Below are positions 42,058 through 54,043 of a stretch of DNA of 64,000 bases, one piece after another. Positions within the stretch are counted from its first letter, which is position 1. Every line of letters starts with the position of its first letter. The position numbers and the translations under genes were made by a program. The notes below the pieces were generated by a model, which saw only the letters and a program-made list of their open reading frames with translations, did no database searches and had not been told where the DNA came from. Source of the DNA: Clarkia xantiana subsp. parviflora (lineage: Eukaryota > Streptophyta > Magnoliopsida > Myrtales > Onagraceae). The DNA is taken from contig JAPTYO010000008.1 of NCBI GenBank assembly GCA_036873135.1, positions 35,660,819 through 35,724,818 on the forward strand. The letters run 5' to 3'.

Positions 42058-43507
42058 TTAAGCCCTACGTAATCCAAGCAGTTTTACGTGCTTTTCAAAT
42101 ATCTCCCTACGTAACGGCTTAGTTAAAGGGTCTGCGACCATATTGTCTGTAGGCAAGTATTCTAAAGCGATTATGTTGTCTTCCAGAACAGATTTAGCAT
42201 AATTGTATTTCACATTAATGTGCTTTGTCCTACTATGGTACTTTGGATTCTTAACTGCCGCAATGGCCGCCTGACTGTCGGAGTACACCTTCACAGGTTT
42301 ACTCTTCTTGTCGGTGCCAATTAATGCAGTAAGAAGCCTTTACAGCCAGACCGCTTCTTGTGCGTTTTTGGAGAGGGCAACGAATTCTGATTCCATGGTG
42401 GAAAGCGCGACACAAGATTGCTTCTTGCTTACCCATGATATGGCAGCATTAGCAAGGAGGAAAACTCCTCCTGTGGTGGACTTACGATCATCCGGATCGC
42501 CACCGTGGTCGGCTTCACTATAACCGGTCAATTCGAGACGATCTCCCTCATAGCACAGAACGTAGTCGGCAGTACCTTTCAGATATCTGATAATTCGTTT
42601 AACGGCCTTTAGATGTTGATAGCTAGGATTTGATTGGAATCTTGCTACTAGGCCCACAGCGTAACAGATGTCTGGCCGAGTACAGTGCATGGCGTACATT
42701 AGACTCCCTACCATGCTCAGATACTCTGCATTCTTCATCTGTTCACACTCCTGCTAGTATTTCGGGCCATCACGCTTCGATAGCGCGCACCGTGAACACA
42801 ACCGGCGTATCCACGGGTTTAGCATCCAGCATTCTGAATCTTTTCAACACTTTGTTGATATATGATTCCTGAGATAGACATAATCTCCGGGTGGCACGAT
42901 CTCGGGCAATTTTGATGCCTAAGATGTACGTAGCCTCTCCCATGTCTTTCATCTCGAATGCTGATGCTAACCAGGACTTTGATTTATTCATTAAACTCAT
43001 ATCGTTCGCAGCAATGAGTATATCATCCACGTATAGTGTTATGATGACATACTTAGACCCGGAGGTCCTAGTGTATACGCAGGGATCCTTGTGAAGATTC
43101 ACGAATCCGTTTCCAACGATTTCCTCGTGGAGTCTGCGATACCATTGCCGAGACGATTGTTTAAGACCGTATATAGATCTTTGAAGTTAGCAAACTTTGT
43201 GTTCTTTGCAAGGAGTAGTGAAACTTTCTGGCTGCTCCATATAGATCTCTTTCTCCAGTTTTACTTGGAGAGGTTTGGTCATAATGTCCATTTGATGCAT
43301 GCTCGAGTTCGAGACTTGCAGTCATGGGCAAGGACGACCCAGACTATGGTGTAACGCATAGTCGGTGAGTCCGTCTTTATCAAAGTTCACTTCGAGAATT
43401 TGGGTATATCCTTTCGCAATTATTCGAGTTTTGCACCAATCGAAATTTCCACCCGAAGTGAATTCTAAGATTTCACTTTCTAGTTCTGTGGTTACCAGAT
43501 AAATCAA
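42058..43507 (-). pseudogene. CopX-2 pol: reverse transcriptase and RNase H, fragmented
   Basis: Reading leftward: the reverse transcriptase segment with LYVDDILIAANDMSLM and GEATYILGIKIARDRATRRL (about 43060-42880). A frame break follows near 42740. RNase H then has DICYAVGLVARFQSNPS, RIIRYLKGTADYVL, YSEADHGGDPDDRKSTTGG (the usual first Asp is Glu here) and STMESEFVALSKNAQEA. The C-terminus has KVYSDSQAAIAAVKNP and TDNMVADPLTKPL. The upstream reverse transcriptase part is only traceable. Several stops and shifts make it non-functional. Confidence 0.85.
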
Positions 43508-45404
43508 CTAAAGACTAAAAACGAGTTAGTTCTTATTTAGGCAATTCCATCCTCCATTGTTTTTCTCCATTCCCTCGTTTTGAGGTCCTTCATTTGCTTG
43601 ATGAACCGTCACTGGTTCAAGAACGAACATCAAGATGTTTAACACATCTCGTTTGATGGGATACTTCTCGAAAGAAGTTCGTTGCCTTTGACTATGTCTA
43701 GGCACGTTAGTCCCATGTTATAGTCTGATTGTTACTCCCACTCGGAATAATGCTTTTTATCGGGGCATTACTCCCACTGGGAACAATGATGGTGGTTGAA
43801 CTTACATGGAATATCCTCTCGGTCTCGGGTTTTTACCTTCGAGATGTATTCCTCGATCACTAGGATCTGGAACCAAGTTGGTTATTCCACTCCCACTAGG
43901 AAAAATGGGTAGTTGAAATAGTTCTTTATCATGATTATCAGGTCCAACTTGATTCGCATTTTGAAATTTAGTGATGATTATGTGTGAGGGGGAGTGAGCC
44001 CTCTCACTGGATTTATTATGAAGACATTTCCATTATCATTTACCAAATCAATCACTTATGCTATATCAATTCTCCCACTCGAAGTAAGTGGGACCTGAGA
44101 ATCTCCATCAACCATCTGTTAACTTTAATGAGTACTAGCTCGTTCGTTCTGCAAAACGTTTGAAATCCATCCTCAAACCTTTATAGTATGCCATGTTTGA
44201 CCACGAAACTATTGTTCCAAGCTAATTTAAAACTCGTATTCTCCAAGAGTAGTGCATACTCTTAATAAATACTCATTTTAATGCGCAAATTAATGCGACT
44301 TTGTGATAAGGTTTTACCTGAATCATTTATTAGCTTTTATGGTAACGTATTAACCAATTTTGTCAGAACATAGTTTTACATTAATGTGAGTTAAATTAAT
44401 CTCATCCCGTAGGAGTAATTAACGTGTGACTCTAACATTATATAATTTTAAACTATGTATCTTGAAGTATTTAATGATTGCTTTTTAGCCAAACATTTCG
44501 TTCAAGGCTAATAGTGGGAGAGTCGCTTTACTGACTACTTCTTTTCGTTTGTTTAACTCATCCATAGACTTATCCATCTCATGGACTATACATTTAAGCC
44601 ATTGCTTCCAATGTCATAATTGATATTTTACTAGATTGTAGTAGCTGTAAAGCTTACGTATAATCTAAGTAGTTATCAAAGAGTTATATCCAAAGGATTA
44701 CAAATGAAAATTCCGCATTCATAAAAATACTTGATTATTAAATTCGTGTTCTAAAACGATGTGTCCCGTCTTTCGAGGTTACATGCGTCACGCGCATACC
44801 CGGTTTTAAACCGTGGTTTTGAGAATCGTTTTAGTCTCCGAATTTAAAAGTAAAATCGGTTTTAACATGCACATTATTTGGGATACAAACTATAATGGAG
44901 TACTTTAACAAATAAGAATTAATATCGATCGGTTCATTTTACGTTTGTTATGCGAGTTATGGATGTTTTTAAAATGAAGATATGAGTTCGGATAAATGTT
45001 TAATCCAATCATTCTACTGATGGAATTTTAGTTACTTGTTCTGGATCGATCCCGTTTAACCGGGCCGATTAATTTCAAAAGGCAGACCATTTCAAAAAAA
45101 AATGAATGGTTACTACCTCATTCAATAATTCCGAATTACCTTCAACAAATAGACGAGAAATAAGGATCCCAACAAAAACAACAACGGATTTCACGGATCA
45201 ATAATTACAACTAAGCAAAGAAAGTCACATATATATGTGGCAGGAAGTCTTCACCACTTTGAGCAGTCCACCTGAAAATTAATTCAAGAATTGAATTATG
45301 TCAGATGTTTTTGCATCATTTAAAACGTGTAACCGTCTTATGTATTGTGGTAAACGAGGCGTACCATTTATGGCACATGAATCAACAGTGATTGAAGCAC
45401 CGGA
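43508..45404 (-). other. CopX-2 decayed integrase region
   Basis: It should hold protease, integrase and the integrase to reverse transcriptase linker. Only short patches are visible, such as a linker stretch at about 43740-43890 matching CopX-1 at 51530-51640. No intact domain can be read. Confidence 0.5.
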
Positions 45405-46025
45405 TCATCGTTTAGACCTTTTGTTGGGTTTAGCCAAACAATTCCGAAGTCCAGCAAATAGGGTCTCCGACACATCAGGAAGTTTGGAGATATTTCTATC
45501 TTTATGGTCGGCATCATATAAGTCTATTGCCGTTTTAATTGCTGTGATCAAACGTGTAAGTCCGCTATCATCAGCAAACCAAGAAAGAGGAAACATGTCC
45601 ATCACCTTCCGTATTTCTGCCCATTCATCCGCGGAATCTAGAACGGTTTCTATCCCATTCTCCTTGCATAGAATTTCATGGTACGAGGCCATTAATTCTC
45701 TTGCTTCAGCCGCCTTTCCCTTTCCGTAGCGAAGGTGTAAGGTGCACCAAAGATGTAATGCGCTCCTTTTGCCGATCCTTTCTTCCGTTTCAGTTGTAAT
45801 AAGCGAGTAAATAATCTCGCGTGCTTTTTGATCCCTCCATAACCTGTTTGCACCGTTGTATCTGTAGGGCTCCCAATTCTCGTCCACATATATCCGTTTT
45901 TCCTTGGGATCAACGCAATCCTCAACTCCCGCGGGAATTAGATCATTTTTAACTCTAGTTGTCCAATCATCATAATTAATGTTATCCAGTTTGCATAATT
46001 TCTTAGAACGATCCGATCGAGCCAT
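45405..46025 (-). CDS. CopX-2 gag (open frame, 206 residues)
   Basis: This is the one uninterrupted frame of the CopX family. It begins MARSDRSKKLCKLDNINYDD, which fits the N-terminus of copia gag proteins (a short basic start, then L-x-G/N-x-N-Y-xx-W). The middle has LWRDQKAREIIYSLITTETE and LWCTLHLRYGKGKAAEAREL, a helical gag core. No zinc knuckle is included before the stop. Gag would form the particle that packages element RNA in the cytoplasm. Because pol is broken, it could only act with proteins supplied by another copy. Confidence 0.75.
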   Translation of the reverse strand: MARSDRSKKLCKLDNINYDDWTTRVKNDLIPAGVEDCVDPKEKRIYVDENWEPYRYNGANRLWRDQKAREIIYSLITTETEERIGKRSALHLWCTLHLRYGKGKAAEARELMASYHEILCKENGIETVLDSADEWAEIRKVMDMFPLSWFADDSGLTRLITAIKTAIDLYDADHKDRNISKLPDVSETLFAGLRNCLAKPNKRSKR

Positions 46026-47498
46026 TTAAAACTATTATGATGACAATCATGTAAAGTTAGGAAGAGAACAACATTTTTACATAATTGCAAACAACGCATA
46101 TCTATTATGATGGAATACGACGAATAGTGATTCTTCAGTCACTAAACCAAACCAACCTTCTGTAAACCGAGGAAGGGGTGTCATGAAAGAACTCACACTA
46201 TTGTCGTTTTCAATCTAATAGACCAGTCTTTTTGAAAAAGGTTATTCTATTGCAAATTTCCGGAACGGGAATTTTTTTTTTTAAATAAGCATACCTGATC
46301 TTGGCTTTCCCAAGGCCCTTATGATTATTATCTGATAATTTACGCATGCATATTTATAATTATACTACATCTAGCAAATCATCATACCATGCCATAGATA
46401 TCGAACACAACATGCTTACGCGTCATGCGTCTAATGTTCCTAGCATATATAATTCTACGTAAAGTAAATTATCACATGCGTTCTATCATGAACGTCGTAG
46501 CATACGCGTAAAAAAATGCAACTTCCGCACACATCATGCATAATTGACGACTGAAATTTTTTTGGTTTTATAAAACGCTTTGAAAATGTTGGGGGCTGTT
46601 TTGCAATTCATGCTTACAATCAATCATGCGAATTTCTAGACATAGATTCTAGGCACTTTCAATCAGCATAGCATGTCTATCCTATTGCGCAAACCATATA
46701 TTTAAATCCCAGAGCTCAATGCTCGCAATATAATATCCAGCGAGCTTGACTAAGTCAAGACGACAGTTCTAATTATATCAAAATATATGATGCAGAAAGT
46801 AAACAATTGCAAATCAGCCCACTAATTTAATCCAGTCCCAAAAAAACATGCAAGTCCAAGATCCATCCCCATAATCGAAACCAGGCATTAGGGTTTTAAT
46901 TGAAATTGTGTATTAAAACACAAACCCTAAGAGCACTGTTTAGCTAATTTAAAAGTTCGAAAACATTTTGGATTTAAAATTTGACATCCTATTTTATTGA
47001 AAAATTTAAAATTTCCCAAAATTTTGAAATTTGGTTCGGTTCAATTTAAAATCCGGTTCAAGTCGGTCCGATTTTAAAAATATGGTTTGGTCCGAACCGG
47101 TTCAATAAAATAAGATTGTGGTTCGGTTCATCACTCGAAATCGGACTGGTTAGGTTTAATTTAATTACTATGGTCCGACCCGACCCGATTAGGTTAACCC
47201 GATTAAAAAAACCCGGATTGGTTTTACCCGCTCCGGTTTAGCAATTGGACCGGCCCATAAACCCTAGGGTTCGGCCGAATTATTCCTTGTGGGCTAAGTA
47301 GTGTTTTAAAATCCACTAAAAACTCAACTTAACCTCCAAGAAATAATAATCATTATTAAAATAATTTCCAATATTGCTAATATATATATATATATAGTTT
47401 CGGCATAAATTTAAATATATATATATAAATATTGTCAAGATTTTATCTATAAGATATAAATCAATCAACAATATATACACATATATAAAAATTTCGAC

Positions 47499-47567
<69 letters not shown>

Positions 47568-48184
47568 TTGTTGTCAAATATATCTTTAGGGCTTAAAATA
47601 TATAGACAATATATTTTCTTAATCTTATATAGTAATTAATTCTATCAGTATATATTAACCCTATCTTTAACTATATATATTGATAGTTAATATCTCTTAC
47701 AATATTATATTATAAACCTATCCATATTTTCCAACTTATAGATATATAGTTAGCTATTAATAAAATTTAAAAATGGAAACATATATATTAAAATATTTGT
47801 GCCGAAATTTTAATAACTTGGTGACCAAAAAAATTAATTTTTTTTACATAAAATACCCCTAGGGTTTTCGGCACAAACACAAAAAGTTGGAAAAGTTGTC
47901 AAATTTTAGGATCAAATACTACCTTGATCAAGAATCAAAATAGTGTTCTTGATAAAACTCATGGTGTTCTTGAAGATCATGAACATCAAACTTGAATTTA
48001 TCATGAAAAATTCGGTTTTGATCTTGAAAAACATGTAAATCTGAAAATTTTAAGTTTTTAAAGATCAAACACGTGAAATCTACTTAAAAATTTCGGATTC
48101 TTCATGGTTTTCATGAACTTAAAAATTTCGGATTTTTTAAGAGATTTAAGAACATCAGTTTATCAAAAATTTAAGAACTCCTAA
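46026..48184 (-). other. CopX-2 very long 5' leader
   Basis: About 2.2 kb between primer site and gag start. It has AT-rich sequence, a (TA)n tract (about 47502-47562), an ACCGAACC-type stretch (about 47035-47240) and CTTGGGAAAGCCAAGATC on the minus strand (about 46295). These parts recur in CopX-1 and CopX-3. No coding sequence is seen. Confidence 0.65.
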
Positions 48185-48200
48185 CCTGGCTTTGATACCA
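48185..48200 (-). promoter_or_regulatory. CopX-2 primer-binding site
   Basis: TGGTATCAAAGCCAGG on the minus strand, one base inside the 5' LTR; close to the initiator-Met form. Confidence 0.82.
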
Positions 48201-48201
48201 C

Positions 48202-48763
48202 TGTTGGATTACGGGGACGTAATACTACGGAATGCTAAACGTGTATTAGCAAGAAATCTAATCTACGCAGCGGAATTAGTACACATACCTTTTAGCTTTC
48301 CTGCCTAAGAACGATGTGGAGGGAGTTCTGATTCCGGTCGGAACCACGTGCAAGTTCTTCTTTAGAAGAAGTCCCACGCGATGTAGCTCCATAACAAGAC
48401 CTCGATCGATTCTTCAACGGAGATGGAACCTCGGACTTGATGATGATGGTGCCGAAAATATTAGACTAAAGGAAACAAGTGTTCTCAATGGAGATCATTG
48501 ATATTATGAATGAGTGAATAAACCCTTAGCAGACACCCCTATATATAGTATTGGTGGAGTTGCCAAAAGGCAACTCCAACAAATGTGGTACTATAGGCCG
48601 ACCGAATTGCATGTTAAAGGGGGAGGCCCGATTTTGGGCCTCCCTTGTCAATTACTAATTGGATTTGGCCCAATTAGCCCAATATGACAATTACCCAATT
48701 TAACTTAGGTAAATCCTTAATTAACGGGCTCCTATTACGACACCACGTCACCATATGCTAACA
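48202..48763 (-). repeat. CopX-2 5' LTR
   Basis: 562 bp. It matches the 3' LTR until near its end, where the last about 30 bases (from 48737) diverge before AACA. Confidence 0.87.
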
Positions 48764-51479
48764 AGAAATGCCTAGGATTCATGCCTAGAATGTTGCGTAA
48801 TTGAATATAAGCATGAATTGCAAATCAGCCCCCGATGTCTAAAATTATTTTAAAATCGAAAACCAGTCGCCAAATATGTATGATGGATGTTAATGATTCA
48901 TGTTTGACATGTATGCTAGAATGTTGAGGATGTAGACGTATTTGATAATTTACTTGGATGTAGAATTATGTATGCAAGCATGATTTCCTCAGAACATTAG
49001 ACACATGACGCGTAATTTGTTTGATGAATGTTACTTGCGTATGATAATTTACATGGTTAGTAGAATTATATATGCATGAGTAAAGTCATCGGAATATTTT
49101 CCAAAATACAAAGGGCTTTGGGAAAGCCAAGATCGGGCATGCTTTTTTTAAAATTCCCGTTCCGGTAATTTGCAATTAAAACTGTTTTAAAAGACTGATC
49201 TATTGGATGGAAGACGACGATAATGTGAATTCTTTCACAACCATCTTTCATTGGTTTACTGGTGGTCGGTTGGTTTAGATGACTGAGGAATCGTTATTTG
49301 TCGGATTCCATCTTAATAGATATTTGATGTATGCAATTCTTTCTCAAAATGTTTTTGTCTCCCTGATTTTGCATAATCATCGATGTGTTAGTATGAATTG
49401 GTTGAATTAGTGCAATTCGATACTCCTTGCAATAATGATGGTATGAATCATGATGAATAAATAGAGTACGTGTTGAACTCTCTACTACGACTCCGAAAAG
49501 TGAAGAGGACAGCTACAGATGAATATGGTATTCTGTATGCTTTTGACAATGAGAAACGAATATAATAATTTGTTTCACCAAGAATAGGAGTAGGTTCTTT
49601 GATGATCTGAATGCATATGTGGTTATACATTCAACCTTGGTAAAAGGAGGTTGAAGAAGACTTCAATTGCAACTAAGCAATGTTGCAGCTTAGTATCTCT
49701 TTGCATCCGCCTCGGTGGAAGAAAGGATGCAAAAGCTAAACGTTTCGGTTGAACATGATGGTCTTCTCTCTTTTCATGGATGTTGGCGCAAGACCCGCGT
49801 CGAATTTTCAAAATGAAAGGTCAACATGAAAAAGATGTATATGGTTGTCTGATATTGACAGGACTCAATGATCTTGAGCCTAATCAAGTACAGTAACCAC
49901 ACCAGTAAAAGGGAAACCTTCTCTGCTCACCATACTGGGTTCGAAAGAAGTCAACCATGATCCGCATATTGTAGAGAGAATTGGACCCATAAAGGTCTTA
50001 TACGATAATTCGGTGGGTTAAACCATGTTGATAAAGTGCGTCTCAAGTACGCCTCGTAGGTCATGTGTATGAAGCGGTAAAATGTTTTATACAGACACAG
50101 ATTATTTGACGTGATTCACTCGTGAATTTACTCAAATGTGATGTTCAACATGGCTTAATGTTCTCGACTATCTATGCGACAATCCTGGATCAAATACGCG
50201 ATCTTCAGATCACGAACCCTACCATTGTCATTTATCGTTCGTTTGAGTTACTAAAATTTTGGTTGTTTCGAGATTCGGATTTATTGAATAAAGTAGTTGC
50301 CATTCGATTCGAAATGCTATCTACTTATCAAAATTAATCGACCCATTTAAATGGGATCGATCTGAAACGAAATTTCGGCCTGGTGAAAGTGGTCGAATAA
50401 AACGAAATGACACATATGCTCCGTCATCTCAGTCAGGACAACTGAACTGAATAAACCTATCGATTGGGTAGCTAGATCGAAAGATTTAGTATTTCTTTAT
50501 TATTAACTCCATTGATTGAAATAAACTGTAAATATGATCATGTGAGAAACCGATTTGATTAAGTTGAATTAAATTTAGAAATGAAACGAGTTAACCAAAG
50601 GTTAAAACTTCGGTAAAATTGCGCTACGCGCAAATGAACCTCGAAAGAGGAACACATCGTTTCAAAGTACGATTATAATGATGAAGTGTTTAAGTGATAT
50701 TGTGCTGAATTTGCGTTTGCATTCCTTCGGAAACATCTTATTGATAACGTTTACATCGGTAAGAAGTAGGCTTCAGAAGCTACCACGACCTTGTAAAATG
50801 AATCAACTGACGCATAAGGTGAAAACCTGAAATGCTCAGTTCGGAGATGGGATAAAATCGCTGAGATAAGTTAGTAAACGAAGAAGGATGAAGTCGGTTA
50901 AACGATCTTCCTTTCGTACGCCTTGAACGATAAGTCAGGCTAAGCATTCAAATCAAATGACACACTTCTAGAAGCATAGTTTATAAACATAATGTTGGAG
51001 TCACTTCGTCAGACATTCCCTAAGGGATGATGAGAAGTGATTCACATTAGTGTAAAACTATGTTCCATTATAATCGGTAATTCACGTCGCCATAATAGCT
51101 GAAGTGTGATAATGAGTTACATCATATTACCATGCAACATTAATTTGCGCATTAAACACGTATTTAGGACAAGAGTATGATGACTACTCTTTGAAAGTAC
51201 TTGTTTACTACTAGACGACATGGTGCCGTGTTCGAACAGGTGACATTACATACTTGAGGTCGAATTTAGATGCAATGACAGTTTCAGAATAATGAATATT
51301 TGTCATATCAGAAGCAGGATATTCAGACATCAGGTCCCACTTAATTCGATTGGGAGAGATTTGAACCAGCTACTCAAGTGAATGACATGGTAAATAATAA
51401 TGGGAAGATTTTCATAATAAATCTAGTGGGAGGAATAAACTCCGTCCACACAAAATCACTGTTGCAGTTGAGACGAATC
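48764..51479 (+). other. CopX-1 leader end and decayed gag to integrase region
   Basis: The first part (to about 50000) aligns with CopX-3 (61255-62497), including GGGAAAGCCAAGATCGGG. The gag and integrase positions follow but contain no readable domain. Only homology to the equivalent CopX-2 segments marks them. Confidence 0.6.
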
Positions 51480-52903
51480 AAGTTGAACCTGATTATCGTA
51501 ATGTTGAACCAGGAATGCCACACTACATATACTACCCATTGTTCCCAGTGGGAGTGATCCGACAAACTTGGTTCCAGATCCTATTGATCAAGGAATTCAT
51601 CTCGGAAGTAAAACTCCGAGGCCGAGAAGTCGTCCAAGGAAAGTTGTTGGTTATGGTTCAAGCACTGCTCTTGTACCTAATAGAAGTGATGCTCTGATAA
51701 GAAGCATTATTTCGAGTGGGAGAATTGATCTCAATAGGAAGAAATGCTCCGATAAGAGGCATTATTCCGAGTGGGAGAGACGTTAAGACTCAAAGACGAG
51801 ATAAACAAGCCTAGACGAAAGTCAAAGACATCGAACTTCTCCAAAGAAGTATCCTATCTAGAAGGGTGACAACCTCACTCAAACAACTGTTGGCCTGCAT
51901 TGGAAAAACCTCAAGTGGAGAAATGGAGGAAAATAATAATTGAGAGAGATCGCCTAATTGAAAGCCATTATAGTCTATAGTTGATTTAACTACTAACCAC
52001 AGGGGCATAAGGATACGGTGAGTCCTGAAAGAAGGCTCACCACTGATGGAAAAGGTTGAGCGATACAAAGCTCTACTTGTTGCTAAAGGCTATACCTAAC
52101 TTCACGGAGTGGACTTTGACGAAAAATACTCACCACCCATGCGTAAAACCACGGTGCAGGGCCATTTATGGTCCTGGTCGCATGTTTCGATTTCGAACTA
52201 CACCAAATGGGTATTAAGACCGCATTCCTCCTCGTAAACCTAGAGAGAGAGATCTACATTGAGCAATCGGAGGGTTTCATTACTCCTGGTAACAGACGTT
52301 AAGTTTGTAGACTCCAAAAGGACCATCTACGATCTTAAGCGGTCGTCTCGGCAATGGTACCGCAGATTCCATGAGGAAATCGTAGGAAACATATTTGTGA
52401 GTTTTCACAAAATCTGTGCGTGTATTATAAGACCTCCAGGTCTAAGTATGTCACTTTAACCCTATGCGTGGACGACATACTCATTGCTGTAAACGACATG
52501 AGTTTTATGAATAAGTCAAAGTCCTGGTTGGCATCTGTGTTTGAGATGAAGGACATGGCAGAGGCCACGTATATCTTAGGCATTAAGACTGCCAGAGATC
52601 GGGCTACCCGGAAATTATGTCTATCTCACGAAGCTTATATCAACAAATTGTTAAAAAGATTTAGATTACAGGATACCAAAATCCGTGGATACGCCGGTGA
52701 TGTTTGGGTGCGCAATGTCAAAACGTGACGGCCCCAAGAACCTGGCAGAGCGTAAACAGATAAAGGGTGCAAGATTGTGGTCCTTACCAAGTCACACAGG
52801 TACGGTCGTCTTTCTGTGGAGGGAGGCCTCTACCAAGCAAGACTGGCTAAGAGTCAGGGGTATAAACCTGATTAAGCAAGACGATTATCTAGTTTCGAAG
52901 TAA
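51480..52903 (+). pseudogene. CopX-1 pol remnant: linker and reverse transcriptase
   Basis: The integrase to reverse transcriptase linker is traceable at 51530-51800. Reverse transcriptase patches follow in changing frames: VERYKALLVAKGYT and GVDFDEKYSP (about 52055-52135), IYIEQSEGFITPG (about 52250-52290), and LTLCVDDILIAVNDMSFM with ATYILGIKTARDRATRKL (about 52450-52620). The catalytic motif reads CVDD where CopX-2 has YVDD. Its 42-residue match to CopX-2 makes the family assignment firm, but many stops show it is dead. Confidence 0.82.
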
Positions 52904-53388
52904 CTCGACATGATCTTTGTTTTGCATATCACCGTTATGAACTTCGTTCGTCATTAAACCACATTCTGGGCCATATGAAAATCAGTGATTACATGATTGA
53001 CATATCCCTTTCCTGTCAACCCAAAGAGTTCAGGTATGCTATCAACGCGTGCTTCATACTACGCGTGCCACGTTCGACCACGGGGTCACAGCTCGGTTGT
53101 GCTAGAAAGGAATCCTCGTGATTCTGGCGGGCGCAAACTTATTCACCTCGAGCGTGTGATTGATCCCAGGAGCCTTATGAAGAGGCACCTAAAGTATCCT
53201 CACGAACTCGGAACTCATATCTAAGGTTAGGCCCAATGCTCGCTTCCCGGCGTACGAGCGTAGTGCTGAACAAAAAGGCCCAGTGACCACGTCTTTGGAA
53301 ACCGGTTGGGTCTGACTAAGGATATGAGCGATGCGGATGGTCAAGTTCACATGTAATTCACCGACTCTTGTATTCACTAGGTGGCCAC
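52904..53388 (+). other. CopX-1 region after pol, cut by Tat-4
   Basis: Reverse-complement homology to 41265-41640 of CopX-2 identifies it. It stops after GGTGGCCAC where the Tat-4 LTR begins. Confidence 0.65.
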
Positions 53389-53992
53389 TAATGGATATTC
53401 GCCCAATTCAGGTTCGTATTTATATTCTGAACTTCGTAAACACATCAAAATCACATTAACGGTTCGAAAACACGTCTCCGAGGTTCAAAACGGTCTGTAC
53501 GCGCGACACACGCGCCCGGACCGGACCTCCGGATTGCCCAGGACGACCCGGAGTACGTCGGGATTGCCCGAACCCGACGTAACCCGAGTCGTCGTTTGCG
53601 ACGCACGTGTTCCCTTTGTGTCATCACACTAAGTTAGAGTTTCCAATAGCCAACCTTGATCAAACCAGACGACGGTTCACATTTTCTCTAAAACCGTCGA
53701 CAAAACCGCTCAAAATCCGAGATCGGTTGCCTATAAATAGGGGACCTAAGCCATTCATTTGAGGGAATTTCACTGGAGATTGGCTTAGGAGCTCTGACTT
53801 ATCTCTAGCTTTCTCTCTCTAGAAATCTCATTTTAGCATCGGCACCACCCCCCCACTTCGTGCTGGTTATCGCCATGTGTGCAGGTCCGGACGACTAGGC
53901 GTGAAGTAAAGAGCGCAAGAAGGAAGGACCCGACACGACGATAACTTTGAGATTTGTCAAGGCCGTTACCTCTAGCGGTTCAGGAAGAAACA
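53389..53992 (+). repeat. Tat-4 5' LTR
   Basis: 604 bp. It has a CCTATAAATAG box at about 53731-53741, a TTTTAGCATCGGCACC leader motif at 53831-53846, a C-run, and TGTGCAGG at about 53878. Confidence 0.82.
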
Positions 53993-54018
53993 TTTGGCGT
54001 CGTCCGCGAGATTCGAAC
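53993..54018 (+). promoter_or_regulatory. Tat-4 primer-binding site
   Basis: TTTGGCGTCGTCCGCGAG continues as ATTCGAAC. As in Tat-1, it reaches into the complement of a tRNA T-arm. Confidence 0.78.
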
Positions 54019-54043
54019 AAGAAGCTATATTGTACCACAAGTT

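Larger units (their letters stand above)
40405..48763 (-). mobile_element. CopX-2: copia element inserted into its own family member
   Basis: LTRs lie at 40405-40986 and 48202-48763, both starting TGTTGGATTACGGGGACG on the plus strand and ending AACA. The flanking 5-mers GGAAA (40400-40404) and AGAAA (48764-48768) are a target duplication with one mismatch. The primer site TGGTATCAAAGCCAGG (minus strand, 48185-48200) makes the right LTR the 5' one. Gag at 46025-45405 and broken pol at about 43507-42058 run leftward. Both flanks are CopX-1 leader, and CopX-3 shows the uninterrupted site at about 61251-61262. Confidence 0.9.
21628..53388 (+). mobile_element. CopX-1: old Ty1/copia element split by three insertions and cut by Tat-4
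   Basis: The 5' LTR (21628-22218) is followed by a primer site (TGGTATTAGAGCCTG, 22220). The interior is found in pieces: 22235-22710, 33960-34082, 39463-40404 and 48764-53388. Joining the pieces gives the same order as CopX-2 read on its own strand: AT-rich leader, ACCGAACC-rich leader, gag region, then pol. Between the pieces lie Tat-3 (duplication GGGCT), CopY-1 (ATATA) and CopX-2 (GGAAA/AGAAA). The 3' end is cut by Tat-4 at 53389, and no 3' LTR is seen. Confidence 0.8.

Noticed and set aside
49448..49630. Minus-strand frame similar to one at 61918-62208
   Set aside because: The similarity exists because both lie in copies of the CopX family; it reflects DNA homology and not a conserved protein.
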